Assembly: GCF_026745355.1 (NCBI RefSeq)
Contig: NC_079210.1
Location: forward strand, 13,904,196-13,968,195
Length of the DNA: 64,000 bases
Direction of reading: 5' to 3'
DNA from: Beta vulgaris subsp. vulgaris
Taxonomy: Eukaryota > Streptophyta > Magnoliopsida > Caryophyllales > Amaranthaceae
Positions within the stretch are counted from its first letter, which is position 1. Every line of letters starts with the position of its first letter. The notes below the pieces were generated by a model. It ran no database searches, was not told the origin of the DNA, and saw nothing but the letters and a program-made list of their open reading frames with translations. Below are positions 12,534 to 23,193 of this stretch, one piece after another. A program made the position numbers and the translations under genes.

Positions 12534-13930
12534 TCAATTGCCATTCTTATGTTCAGCAATAAATTGAACTGCCTTGTGAACATCTTCAACAGCTGCTCCA
12601 ACTTCTTCTGGCAGCAAGCCTAAATCTTCAAGTTGTGACTTCTTTGCATGGGGTTCATCATATTCATTATTTCCACAAACTTTTATAACTTCATTTAGAT
12701 AGAATTGAAGTGACATCCATACATTACTTAGAGTCTTTGGATGTAGTTCTTCCCATGATTCATTAACAGCAGCAACTAGTTGGTCAATTTTCCTTGGTGA
12801 TTTTCTGTATTGCAATGTTTGAAGTACTCTAAAGTAACCTAAATCCAAAATATTCATGTCTGGGCTGTTTGGTGGCTGTTGTATCAACCTAAAATCAAAT
12901 CCATGTAGTAGTCTGTGTTGTTGAAATACTGGATCATCATTGTTTATGTGACATGGTGCATTATCTTGTTGTATGTATATGACCTTGCTAAGGTCATTTG
13001 GCCATTTCTCCCTGATGGCAGGATGATTTTGTTTACCAACATGTCTCTAATAACATCTTTTGTTATTGCATCAATGGGCTTTGTTTCTAGAGTTCCCCTA
13101 GGCCTGTTATCTGATGATCTTTGTGCTGGAACTTGTTTTGTGAAAGGCCATATGCCAATCTTCCCGTCAAATGCACAAGAACCATCTTGGTTCCACCTTG
13201 GTCTTGCTACTGCAGCCATGAACATGGCTTTTGGGATGAAGTTTTTGTTTTTTATCTTCCTCCATGGTGTTTTTTCCTTTGGATGTAGATATGCTCTGAC
13301 TCTTTTTGTGTCATATAGAACCATTTCTCATCTATGTGAACAACATTTCTCATATCTACGTAAGTGGGGTTTGTGTACAATGTGTTTCTTTGAAGTAAAC
13401 TGATGACCACATACACCTTCTTAGTTTTTTCTTCATGTCCAAATCTGGTTTTAATGGACTTGTATAAGGTCTTAATCCCCCCTTTTAACTATCCTCCATA
13501 ATGTTGTGTAATGCAAATCAAGTGCTTGAGCTAATACTCTTAAACTTGTCCTTTGACATAAAGGTACAGAGGATACCTGATGGAGAGTGACATTTGCCTT
13601 CCGTCTTCCACATTTGTGTTTGTTGTTTCTGACATTGATGGGCTGCCCTTGAGCTACTTGATGTATGGCTTTTTTCCAGATGCTGTAAATGGTCTTTGTG
13701 GTGACGTTGAGCTTCTGTGCAGCTTTCTTCTTCGCCCCCCATGGAAGATTTCCAACCACTGTCTGACTTAAAAGCCATTCAGCTATGATTTGGCGCTTTT
13801 CGTTGCTGAGCCTAGGCCCGTGATGTGGCTGTTGATCAGATACTACAAGGGCAGATTGTTCATTTTCTACACTTTCGTCATCAAGCCCTGAGGCCTCTAA
13901 TGGCAATGATGCCATTTTTTTTAAAAACAA
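12534..13930 (-). pseudogene. Plant mariner transposase (DD39D), frameshifted
   Basis: Cut-and-paste transposase of the plant mariner family. The N-terminal part (13930-13472) is open and carries two helix-turn-helix regions (GAKKKAAQKLNVTTKTIYSI and LRVLAQALDLHYTTLWRIVK). The first catalytic Asp is in VHIDEKWFYMT (about 13340), the second in YIQQDNAPCH (about 12950), and the third in SPDMNILDLGYF. I count 39 residues between the second and third Asp, the plant DD39D spacing. Shifts of frame are needed near 13470, after HIDEKWFYM near 13310, and near 13015. The C-terminal part (12887-12534) is open to a TGA stop. All three catalytic residues remain, so the copy is dead only through frameshifts. 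Confidence 0.9.
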
Positions 13931-14541
13931 ATCTTTCTGTTTTTTTTTTCTAAGTCAGCAAGTGGTTGGGATGAGTTGAGGGGTATATATAGTTGAGATA
14001 TCTGAAATTTCAAGTTTGGAGAGAAATTTTAGTTTCTGAAATTTTATTGTTGCCTCAGTTTGGAGGAAATTTTTAGTTTATGAAATTTCGTTGTATAAAA
14101 CAGATTTCGTTGTTTCCCTCCTTTATTATTGCCTCAATTTTAAAGTTGTGTACAGCTGTTTTGTCTAGTTCTGTAAAGTACTCAACCTTTTTGGATTTAT
14201 AATATTTAATTATAAAGGACCCACTTGCATTGTACTTTTTCCTTTTTAAATTGTTTAATAGTAAAACAGATTCCAACCCATGTGCAAGAATCTTCCCTTT
14301 TCCTTAATATTTGTGCAAGATTCTAAGTAGGAAGGATAAAAAAAAAACAGAGGGAGTACTCTTTACACTTTTATTTTGGGATATAACCTACTATTATTTT
14401 AATCATTCTACCTTTGAACTATTGACCCACACACTCTCTCCTCACCCTAAAATAATACCACTCTTATCACCTATCATAACTAACCATGATCCACATTTTA
14501 TCTCCTTAAAATAAAATAATACTACTTTTACTAACTACTAA

Positions 14542-15784
14542 GGCTATGTTCAATTCACCTTATTTTTGCTTACTTCAGATCAGATCAGATCAGATAAGTT
14601 CAGATTAGATCATGCTTATATTTGAAAACCCATTATTACTATTAATATTATTATTTACTAGTACATTTGTTCAAAAAGATTATTATTGTTGATGTCGTAC
14701 TTATTAATTATTAATATTGGTAATTATTATTAAGCTCGTTGTTATCATTATAAATGTCATTGTTATCATTATAAATGTCATTGTTATCATTATTTTAAGT
14801 TATTTTGTTGTTATTAAATAATAGAAAATTAAAGCCACGTGTTAAGAACATAAGATTGGCACAAAAATAAGAAATATATAAAATATGATAGCTCAAATTC
14901 ATGACAATGAAACTACTAAGTTCTGATTACATTTCAGAATAAGCTAAGTGCGAGATACAAATTATAAATTTAGATCTGGTATACCTATTCCTATCGAATT
15001 CCAAATCTCTCTAGCTATTTGAAGTTGCACCCTATCCATTTCTTTCTTGCGCAAGTCATTGAACATATCACAATCTGCTCTACTTGGTGCAATATTTACG
15101 GTCCTTGAAATCGGTATATCCAAATCATACAATCGGATGGAATTTTGGAGTGTGAATGCATAAACCATAATAGCCAAATGATATGGGACATCCATGTTCG
15201 GGATGTTTGACAATATTTTCCATCTCTTTTTAAGGGTTCCAAAACATCTTTCAATTGTAGTACGGAGAGATGAATGACGTAATTAGAGTGTGAAACATTT
15301 TGATTATAAACCATTTTGGAGTTTGAATGTAGAATTATTTTGGTGTGAATGCAGAAACCATTTTTTTTAAAGGGAAAGTGTGAAACATTTTAGAAGTGCT
15401 CTTATAAATTAATGACTTGGATTATAGAATTATTTTTATTAATAATAATTATTATTATGATTATAATTATTATTGTTGTTATTATAATAATGATAATAAT
15501 AATTATTATTATTAATAAAAGTTGTGTAAAAGTTGTGAAATAACATGATAATAATAGTAATACTATAAATAAGATCTTATATGAGTTGCATAATAATAAA
15601 TTACAAAGTAATAATATAATATTAGTAATATATTTTATAAAAGATAAGATCTTGTAAATCAGATAAGAAAAAATAAGTTCAAATCAGATCAGGTCAGAAA
15701 AAATAAGTTCAGATCAGATCAGAAAAAATAAGTTCAGATCAGATAAGTTCAGATCAGAAAATTTCAAGTGAACTAAACATAGCA
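14542..15784 (-). mobile_element. PIF/Harbinger element, internally deleted, nested in the Stowaway
   Basis: The ends are GGCTATGTTCAATTCACCT and, reverse complemented, TGCTATGTTTAGTTCACTT, flanked by TAA at 14539-14541 and 15785-15787. Both subterminal regions repeat the word CAGATCAGAT/AAGTTCAGATCAG many times, in opposite orientation at the two ends, as expected for transposase binding regions. It keeps only the 3' end of a transposase gene. 1243 bp. Confidence 0.85.
14962..15283 (-). pseudogene. C-terminal remnant of a Harbinger DDE transposase
   Basis: The open frame reads LRHSSLRTTIERCFGTLKKR, the hallmark segment of PIF/Harbinger transposases, followed by RWKILSNIPNMDVPYH and the C-terminal helix region RKKEMDRVQLQIAREIWNSI before a TAA stop. 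The last DDE glutamate normally lies just before or within such a segment. All N-terminal and central parts are deleted. An in-frame TAA sits just upstream of the hallmark segment. Confidence 0.85.
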
Positions 15785-15892
15785 TAACTCCTATGACATC
15801 TACTTTTCAATAAAATAATAATTGATAATCAAACAACAACTTATCATCTAAAACTACGTGGCTTAATAAAGAGTATTTTGGGATGGAGGGAG

Positions 15893-16440
15893 TATATGAT
15901 CGTTGCAGGTAATTTGATATTATTTTTTTGAATTGAATGAAATATTTATTTATTTATATAGATAGAGTTATAAACGATATTGTATTTAAGATTATAGTTT
16001 TAGTTTAAGTATCATCAAAAAAAGTTGGATTTATTTCATTCTCAATATACCACAAAATAGGTTAACCAACAATGACATTTGTCAGCCTACATTTCTTGAT
16101 CAACACTTCAATAAGTTAGTGGGATAACACATGATGACATATAATTTTTTGCCCACGCGATTTTCATATATGTAAAAATTATAAATTTGTTGATATTGAT
16201 ACAACCGTACTTTCAAACGTTACGCTTGTAATATGCGTCATATATGGTTTAATATTTTTATTGTTTTTCACCATCGTTTTATATTACGTTTTGAAAATTT
16301 ACCACCATATACTTTTTCCTTTACAATTTACCACATTAAATATATAATTTACCACCTTTTTCTTTTACATATGTTCCTTCACTCTCTTTTCTCCACTTCA
16401 ACATCGTAGTCTTTCTCATAAATGGTGAGTATCTACCACA
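15893..16440. other. AT-rich spacer
   Basis: Lies between the Stowaway right end and the presumed 3' end of LINE 1. No gene or complete repeat recognised. The LINE tail could extend into it, but no poly(T) run on the plus strand marks its end. Confidence 0.5.
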
Positions 16441-16807
16441 CCTTGCAAGACATAAATCTTCTCTCGAAATTTTTATTAGTCCATACTTCTAGCCCTGCTA
16501 TAGGAATGCCACAATTGTACCTTTGAGTGTCCAAGCTTTGGTCTTGTATTGTGACATCATGTTCCCGAGCAAACACTAATTACCATTTTCGTTAATCTCA
16601 AATTGAATGCAAAAACAACATGCCAATTTTATTTTGCTTAGCAAATAATTCGAAAAAGCCCCAAAATTTACATGTACATTCTATATTGTTCATGCTTAGC
16701 AGACATAACTTGACTTCATGCATCCATCCAGTAGGGGTACCTGATATACCCCATCCAGTTAAAAAAAATTACCAACAAGTTAATAGAACGGACAAGTAAA
16801 GAAAATA
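16441..16807 (-). pseudogene. LINE 1, 3'-terminal piece (after the zf-RVT motif)
   Basis: Directly continues the zinc-binding segment of LINE 1 across the solo LTR: ...CNTDIETLKH at 19616 joins IFFTCPF here, the usual CxxC..H..FFxCPF pattern of L1-type ORF2 C-termini. Further down the frame is badly decayed. The left limit is a guess. Confidence 0.6.
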
Positions 16808-16855
16808 TGTAATCCCCCGTAAATTTATGGATTTTATAAATATATTTTAGTATGT

Positions 16856-16856
16856 G

Positions 16857-16905
<49 letters not shown>

Positions 16906-16913
16906 ATATATAT
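16856..16913. repeat. (TA)n microsatellite
   Basis: Nearly pure TA run near the 5' end of the solo LTR, interrupted once by ATTA. Confidence 0.9.
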
Positions 16914-17199
16914 GTTTAAAATAATTTATATCTTTAAAGGTTGACTAATTGAAAGTCAAAGGAATTATTTTAAGGATTTAAGGAAGTTAAAATATTTTGT
17001 TAAGGCATGCTTTGAAAAATATATAAAATACTACTTGGATTTGAAAAAGGAGTTTAAATAGACTTGAGAAATCCAAATACTAATTAAACCTAGAAAATGA
17101 CTTCTAGTGATGTTAGGAGTTTTATTCATCAATCATATTTATCATTAAACTCTATTTAAAATCCAATTGCCTTTTCCTAAGCCAAAAGGAAAACATGCC

Positions 17200-17207
17200 T
17201 ATAAATA
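17200..17207 (+). promoter_or_regulatory. TATA box of the solo LTR
   Basis: TATAAATA in GCCTATAAATACATT, about 390 bp into the LTR, followed by a pyrimidine-rich leader (17235-17255). A plausible retrotransposon promoter that could fire outwards to the right. Confidence 0.55.
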
Positions 17208-19075
17208 CATTAGACTCAAAATTTGACCCACACGCAATTTTCTCTTCCTTCCTCTTACAAAGAATCTGGTGGTACCTATTCTCCTCTCTGTTTCCACGAT
17301 TTTTGCTCCCCCTTTCTTCCTTCTCTTCCAAGAAATAATTTCTTCCTCAATAAGAAATCCTCCACTTTACACAATCACCAACGCCGACCACCGTGTTGCC
17401 ACTGCTGCTGCTGTCACTCCACGACCGGCACCTTTTCTTGTTTTTTCCTTCTTTTGTGTTGGTTTGATTACTTTTATTGCTCCTCAAGTTTTGATTAAAG
17501 ATTATGTTTTTATGATTTGTTTTAGTAGTAATTATGTTTAAAAGCTTTAAATTACTAATTTAATGATGAGTCTATGATTATATAAATTATGTACTGAAAG
17601 AATATGTTTAAATTGGATTTTTAATTATCAAAGTATATATGGATTTTTAGGGTGTTAAAGATTGAAAAATCATAATAGTATGTTATAAACTATGAAATTG
17701 ATGATTAAACTTATGAGTTTAAACATGTTTAAGTATGTTTAAAGGGAGTTTTAATAAACTATATGTTGCTCGAATTTTAAAAAGGTTGCTATTAATGGAG
17801 TTTTATGGATTTTAATTAATAGTATAGTATAGTATAGTACTATGCTAGGAAGTATAAGTAATTGAAGTTTTAATGATGAGAACAACTTTGAATATTTTTA
17901 AAGGATATTTAAAGTATTATAAAGTTCCTGCAATTTATTAGGAGTATTGAATATAAATTTTATTGGCTGTTTTAGGCGGAGAGTTCTCTTTAGGTGACTT
18001 CTAAAGTTGTTAAAGTGACCTATCAATTTGTATACTCAAGGTACGTACATACTTACGTGTTATTTGATGTAGTATCATGATTTTAGGAAGGAAAGTTATG
18101 TAGTATCATGTATAGGAACTTTGTGAGTTCATATATGATTGTTTTTATATTAGATTTTATATGTTTTATGCTTGTGTGCGAACATGCTAAGTATGAGATT
18201 TAATTATGAGATTTATATCATGTTTGTATGGAAGGTTGATGCAAGCATGTTGGTTGGGAACTTTATTTATTAATTCACATGGGGGAATTAATATATTTAT
18301 TGGTTTGGATCATGATTGAATCATGTGTTCCCTTATATTATTATTTTCACTACTCTATGAGGACGGTGACCCTTATTTGACAAGTTGATAATTTATATCT
18401 TTGAAAGGTAAGTTGGTTGTTGGCTAGGTTCAACAAATAAGAAGGATTGGATTAAAGAAGAAAATAATATTGGGTTGTAAGTTGTATGATCACTTATTTA
18501 ATCCTAAGATAAAAATAAAGTTGTGAATGTTTGATTATATATTATTTGTGTTACTTGTGTGTCATAACAAGTAATAATTGGTAAATCATGTAAAGTGAAA
18601 CTTGGATAGTAATAAACTTTAGACTGGTGCACGTCTAAAGTTAGACTGATGCAAGTTCCTATTTTTATTTAAAAGGTTCCTCGATATTGTAAGTCATGGG
18701 AATACGGAGTCACGCCCGTATTTCGTCTTCCAAAGGGAAGGCTGGTTTTTAGTTAGACAACTCTGCCAATGACTATTGCATTAAAGTAATAAAAAGTGTT
18801 GTTAAAGTTTAGTTCAGTAAAAGTTATATGCAAATTATTAGGTTGTATTTATCCCTGCTTATATTATTTGTATCATTTTGGAATGTTTCTTCATTATTAT
18901 GTAGTACTCAACTTTGTTGACTACATGCTTTGTTTGTATGTGTTGATTATGGCTTTACCTTAACCTTACTGATCCTGTGATGATCCGTTCTTGGTGAGCA
19001 AATTCTCTAGTGCATTGTCATCTACAGTGTGCAGATGATGCATCATGGGGGTTCGGGAATGGAGAGCTTGTGTAG

Positions 19076-19354
19076 TAGAGGTGATAATGGGCCGGGCCGA
19101 GCCACGGCCAAAATTTTTTGCCCATTGGTCGGGCCGGGCCGGACCTAAATTCGGGCCGAATTTTTGTGTCCAAAGCCCGCTATTTCGGACTTAAATTAGC
19201 GGGCTTTTGCGGGCCAAAATGGGTCGGGCCAAAAAATAGACGAAAAAATCGTTTTTGGCTTGCCCAAAGCCAAAACAAATACGGCCGGGACGAAAATTTT
19301 TGCCCAAAACCCGGCCCAAAAGCGGGCTGGGCCGGGCCAAAATTATCACCTCTA
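19076..19354. mobile_element. hAT-type MITE 1 (GGGCC-rich)
   Basis: Ends TAGAGGTGATAAT and, reverse complemented, TAGAGGTGATAATTTTGGCC. A perfect 8-bp target duplication, TTGTGTAG, flanks it (19068-19075 and 19355-19362). The 279-bp body is built from repeated GGGCCG/CGGCCC words. It lies inside the solo LTR and encodes nothing. Confidence 0.9.
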
Positions 19355-19615
19355 TTGTGTAGCATATTGATTTATTTATTGTTTTATAGTTGATACATTT
19401 ATAGTTAAGTTGGTTTGGAGTTAACGTTAACCTTGTTATTTGTAAGTTAACTTTGTTATTTATTAAATTTTAATTCTAAAGTTAGTTATATGTTTTTTGC
19501 TGCAAAATTCTAAATAAGTCGATACGTTATCACACGGATGATAATGCTTTGATGATTCTCTAGAATTTTATTTGAAAAGTATTTTTGGAAAAGAGAAAAT
19601 TATCAAGGTGTTACA

Positions 19616-19940
19616 AAATATGTTTTAGGGTCTCAATATCAGTGTTACAAATAATACAAGTTTGCTCATAATTGATCCCAATTTTCTACAAATTCTCACA
19701 AGTCATCAACCTTTATCTAAGTTCAAGCCAAGTGATGAAAATGCTCTTAGGAGGGGAGGGATTGTTACAAATAAGCTTCATCTAGCTCACTTTCTCAAAT
19801 ACTCCTTTGAGCTCATGGTACATTTTCTAAATGGAGAAATGATATTATTTAAGTAGACTTAGACGCTCTGACAGCTGTCGGAAGTGCTTTAAAGCCTTAA
19901 ATATCTTCCTTACGACCCATGGAACTTGTGCAGGGACTTC
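19616..19940 (-). pseudogene. LINE 1 piece: ORF2 C-terminal region up to zf-RVT
   Basis: Frame fragments include VPAQVPWVVRKIFKALKHF next to the hAT 2 junction and TCIICNTDIETLKH next to the solo LTR, matching the RT-downstream and zinc-binding parts of plant L1 ORF2. Several stops. Bounded by the two guests and both of their TSDs. Confidence 0.8.
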
Positions 19941-20394
19941 TATAGTCGGCAAAACAAACTCGTACCCGTTGACCCGACCTAAAATATGCGATCGAGACCC
20001 ATATCCCACCCGAAATATAACCGAAACCGAAATAACCCGACCTGAAAGTAAAATAGACACGAACCTACCCGACCCGGAAGTGACCGACTCGAATTGACTC
20101 GATAATGATGACCCGAACCCGACTCGAAAAGTTGTCATATTAGTTACTTTTTAAACAAATTTAAGGAAAAAATTATGAAATACTATATATGATTTATCCA
20201 ATGTCCATTAATTATAACTTACTCTCATTAGTCTTATATGTGTGTTATTTGTTTGCGAGATTGAAAACCCGATTCAACCCGACCCAACATGCCCCAAAAT
20301 CTCATGCACCCGAGATGGACCCGTACCCTGACGTAACCCAACACAAAGTTGACCCGATCATGACCCGACCTGTATGACTCGTTTGCCGCCTCCA
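19941..20394. mobile_element. hAT-type MITE 2 (GACCCG-rich)
   Basis: An 8-bp target duplication, GGGACTTC, flanks it (19933-19940 and 20395-20402). Terminal sequences TATAGTCGGCAAAAC and, reverse complemented, TGGAGGCGGCAAAC. The body repeats ACCCGACC/GACCCGAA words near both ends. 454 bp, no gene. Excision restores the LINE frame (MEVPAQVPWVVRK). Confidence 0.85.
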
Positions 20395-20402
20395 GGGACT
20401 TC

Positions 20403-21131
20403 CATGGTTTTAAGGTTCCTACTTTCAATATAGTACCTATAAAATCCATTGGATCTAAGCTCGATCTTTCTTTTGAGGTAGATACCAAAATAATTTGTAA
20501 ATGGCAGCAACATTCTGAATCTTGATGTATATTATGTTCCAGCCCCCAACAACTGTAGGCAAACACAAATATTCCTAAGCCACCAAAGACTCTTTCGGAC
20601 ATATGAGAGCTACATGTCCACATAATTAATTGATTTAGAATTATTTTCAGCACCTTTTGAGGAATCATAAATACTTTACACTAGTGGGATTGGATTTCAA
20701 GGATAATTGATTTTATAAGTTGGATTCTTCCCTCATAATAAAGTAGCTTCAAATCCCAACAATCAATTGTATTTATCTTCTTGATTAGATGTTGGTATTG
20801 CATGACTTTGAGTTTCCTAGAAGAGAGGGGAACACTCAAATACTTAAAGGGAAGCTCACCTTTGCTCCAACCAAAAGTACTCAGAATTTCTTCCTGGATA
20901 TGACGTTGGATAATTGACACCACCAAAATAAATAGAACTCTTTGCAGCATTAGCCATAAGACTAAATAAAGAAGAATAATCAAGGAAAGCAGCATGCAAT
21001 TGTTATATAGAAGTTAAATCTCCTCTTGCAAACAACAAGTCATCAGCAAAGAAAACATGTGTGAAATTCAACTTTTTACATCTGGGATAAAAGTGATAAT
21101 CCTTGTTGAAGTGCAATCCCAACATACATCT
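20403..21131 (-). pseudogene. LINE 1 piece: reverse transcriptase C-terminal half
   Basis: Starts at the Copia junction with LNFTHVFFADDLLFARGD, which holds the RT catalytic FADD motif. It continues with ILSTFGWSKGELPFKYLSVP and DLKLLYYEGRIQLIKSII, both typical of L1-type RT thumb and connection regions. One in-frame stop follows GDLTSI and more follow later. It duplicates at 61310-62033. Confidence 0.9.
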
Positions 21132-22730
21132 TGTTGTATAATATGAGCACTATAAGAGGGGGGTGAATTATAGTGAGAGAATAAGCTATACTTTTTGCGG
21201 AATTAAAAATAAACTTGGGAACAAACAATGGGAACACGAGAGATTTTACGAGGAAAAACTTCCTAGGCCTAGTAGGAAGAAACAACCTCGACCACAAGGG
21301 ATTTTGAACAACTTTCCACTATAATAGGCCAAAATAACTTTGATTACAACCTATTACTTTTCTCTCGATTCTCAACTTAAGTCACTCAACTCAAGTTCCC
21401 AACGACAGTTCCCAACAACTGACGTTTTCTCTCAAACTTCACTCGAAGTTCCTTTCTCTTTCTCCTTTCTCTTTCTCTTTCTCTTGCTTCACTCAAAGCT
21501 TTTCACACTTACAAGAGTTCACTCAAACCCTTTTTCTCAAAAATACACTTTATAAAATAATGGAAGAGTAATAAACTCGATTAATGTAAGTATGAATTCT
21601 CTTAAGGAAAGGCACTGACACTTTAGATAACTTAAGACAAATTAGCTAAGTCAGACACACTTTTGGTGTGACTAATAAAAGTCAGACACAATTTTACTCA
21701 AATGAATTAGGCGCCTATTTATAGACAATAAGACAAGACATGATTTTCACTAACTTAGACCATTATCACATGTTCTCCATGATTTTAATTAATTAATTAA
21801 ATTAAATTAATTATTCCATGTCATGTAAGTCATCCACTAATCCACTACTTCACTTCATAGAAGCAGTAACAATTACGTGGTTTTGCAAAACTTGGAGAAT
21901 AATTAACTTATTTAATTTAATTAAATACTTGGAGGATAATTAACTTAGCCACTAAATCCACTAACTACAAAACATTAGCAGTAAACTTTAGGCGTGTAAC
22001 TAGAATTTAGGAAATAAATAAATAAAATCTTTAGCTAGTTTTTAGGAAAAATATCTTTTTCAAAATCTTTTATAAAACCGGAAAACAGTTTTTATATAAA
22101 AATCCGAAACATTTTAAAAACCGGAAATAATAAATTTTTCGAAAACTAAATCTTTTAAATAAAATATAAAAGATAAATATATATTTTAAAAAGAATAAGA
22201 TTTGAAAATCAGTTATTTTAAAATCAGAAAATCTTTTAAAATCTTTTCCTAACAAACTTAAACTAACTTCCTAAAATATGGATCTTAGTCAAATTATCCC
22301 TAAAAACTCTAACAACTATATTGGGCACACAATTACTTAGGCGCACAATATTAGTCACTTAGAAGTTCCTAAATTAGTTTTAAGTCTTGTTCCCTAATTA
22401 TTAAGTCTTGTTCCTAACCTGTTCCTATAGTGCCAGGTCTGTTCCTTTCATGGGAACAGAACCAAGTTCCTTTGAGAATTCACCACGAACTTAATAAAGC
22501 TTTACTCAACCTTAACAAGAAGATTAATAAATACCCTAATGTATTCTAATCTTCATTCCATGCTTGATTCTTCATTTCTCGAACATCTTTACTTCGATCT
22601 TGATTAATTCTCCGCTTTAATCTTCAATCAAGTATTCTCTTAGCTCGAGCATGAATTACCTTGCAACAACATAAATAAAATATACTATGTCTTTTGTGGT
22701 TAGGTCATCTTCAAAACTCAAGGGTCAACA
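21132..22730 (-). repeat. 3' LTR of the Copia element
   Basis: 1599 bp. Differs from the 5' LTR by scattered substitutions and many 1- to 4-bp indels. Contains the TATA motif CTATAAATAG (reverse complement of 21715-21724), a CTTT-rich tract (21450-21488) and a dense group of GTTCC/GGAAC words (22382-22473). Confidence 0.95.
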
Positions 22731-22744
22731 ATTTCCCCCTTTTT
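22731..22744 (-). promoter_or_regulatory. Polypurine tract
   Basis: AAAAAGGGGGAAAT on the minus strand immediately before the 3' LTR, the plus-strand primer site of LTR retroelements. Confidence 0.9.
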
Positions 22745-23193
22745 GAAGATGGCAACAAAAGGCATATACTAAAAATAATAACATATACTAAAAAAAATTT
22801 AACATAAGTATATAAAATTAATTTTTAACAAGTTATTGTAACAATTAAAATAAGCTATTATGACAAAAAAATTTACTCTGATTTGCCTTATCTTTCCCCC
22901 TTTGGCATCTTCAAAAACATAGTCCACGATTTCAAAAAGATGAATATTATTCACTAAACACATCACACCACCAAACTTGTAAGAAATAAGTTGGTTAGTA
23001 TAAGCAAATAAAGCATTCAACTCTCAAAAACCGCAATCCAAGAATATTAGCCATTCATTTAGACGCACACATGCAAAAAGATCAAACTTAGAATTAAGCA
23101 AAAAAAAGTTCCATTGTAGCATGATTAAAGGAGAAGGATAGAAAAGACAAATATTAAACAAAGTTCATGTTCCCACAAAAAAAACAAACTAAC
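22745..23193 (-). other. 3' untranslated internal region of the Copia element
   Basis: AT-rich, between the stop of the extra ORF and the polypurine tract. A second purine run, complementary to CTTTCCCCCTTTGG at 22891-22904, resembles an upstream or duplicated polypurine tract. No gene. Confidence 0.6.

Larger units (their letters stand above)
9060..14356 (-). mobile_element. Mariner-like element 1 (5.3 kb)
   Basis: TIRs: left CTCCATCTG, then a T run, then ATCTTTCTCACTT; right (reverse complement) CTCCCTCTG, then a T run, then ATCCTTCCTACTT. Flanked by TA at 9058-9059 and 14357-14358. It contains a broken DD39D transposase on the minus strand, a large tandem array, and a second ORF on the plus strand starting about 600 bp from the left TIR. 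The 13931-14356 stretch upstream of the transposase is AT-rich leader with nothing else recognised. It is longer than the roughly 3-4 kb usual for plant mariners because of the array. Confidence 0.85.
9005..15892. mobile_element. Stowaway-type MITE opened by two nested elements
   Basis: The left end CTCCCTCCGTCCAAGAATAC and the reverse-complemented right end CTCCCTCCATCCCAAAATAC form the TIR, flanked by TA at 9003-9004 and 15893-15894. After removal of the nested mariner (9060-14356) and Harbinger (14542-15784), about 340 bp remain, a normal Stowaway size. The reconstructed junction reads CTCAAAATACTCTTTACAC across the mariner site. Stowaway MITEs depend on mariner transposases for movement (family knowledge). 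Confidence 0.8.
16808..19615 (+). mobile_element. Solo LTR, Gypsy-type, 2.8 kb, interrupting LINE 1
   Basis: Starts TGTAATCCCCCG and ends AAGGTGTTACA, ends typical of Ty3/Gypsy chromovirus (Tekay-like) LTRs. A 5-bp target duplication, AAATA, flanks it exactly (16803-16807 and 19616-19620). No internal region follows, so it is a solo LTR formed by LTR-LTR recombination. It contains a TATA box, an AT microsatellite and hAT element 1. Without the hAT it is about 2.5 kb. The lineage assignment rests only on the ends. Confidence 0.85.

Noticed and set aside
12915..13403. Plus-strand 162-codon open frame
   Set aside because: Antisense shadow of the mariner transposase. The minus strand has the DDE motifs.
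9005..14356. Pairing the left Stowaway end (9005) with the right mariner end (14356) as one element
   Set aside because: The inner pair 9060/14356 matches better (both have CTCCNTCTG plus a T run) and the outer pair 9005/15892 shares CTCCCTCCRTCC. Both pairs have TA flanks.
19118..19393. Open frames on both strands rich in GPK/GPA words (also at 60069-60296)
   Set aside because: They come from the GGGCC-repeat body of hAT MITE 1. The frame is open on both strands through composition alone.
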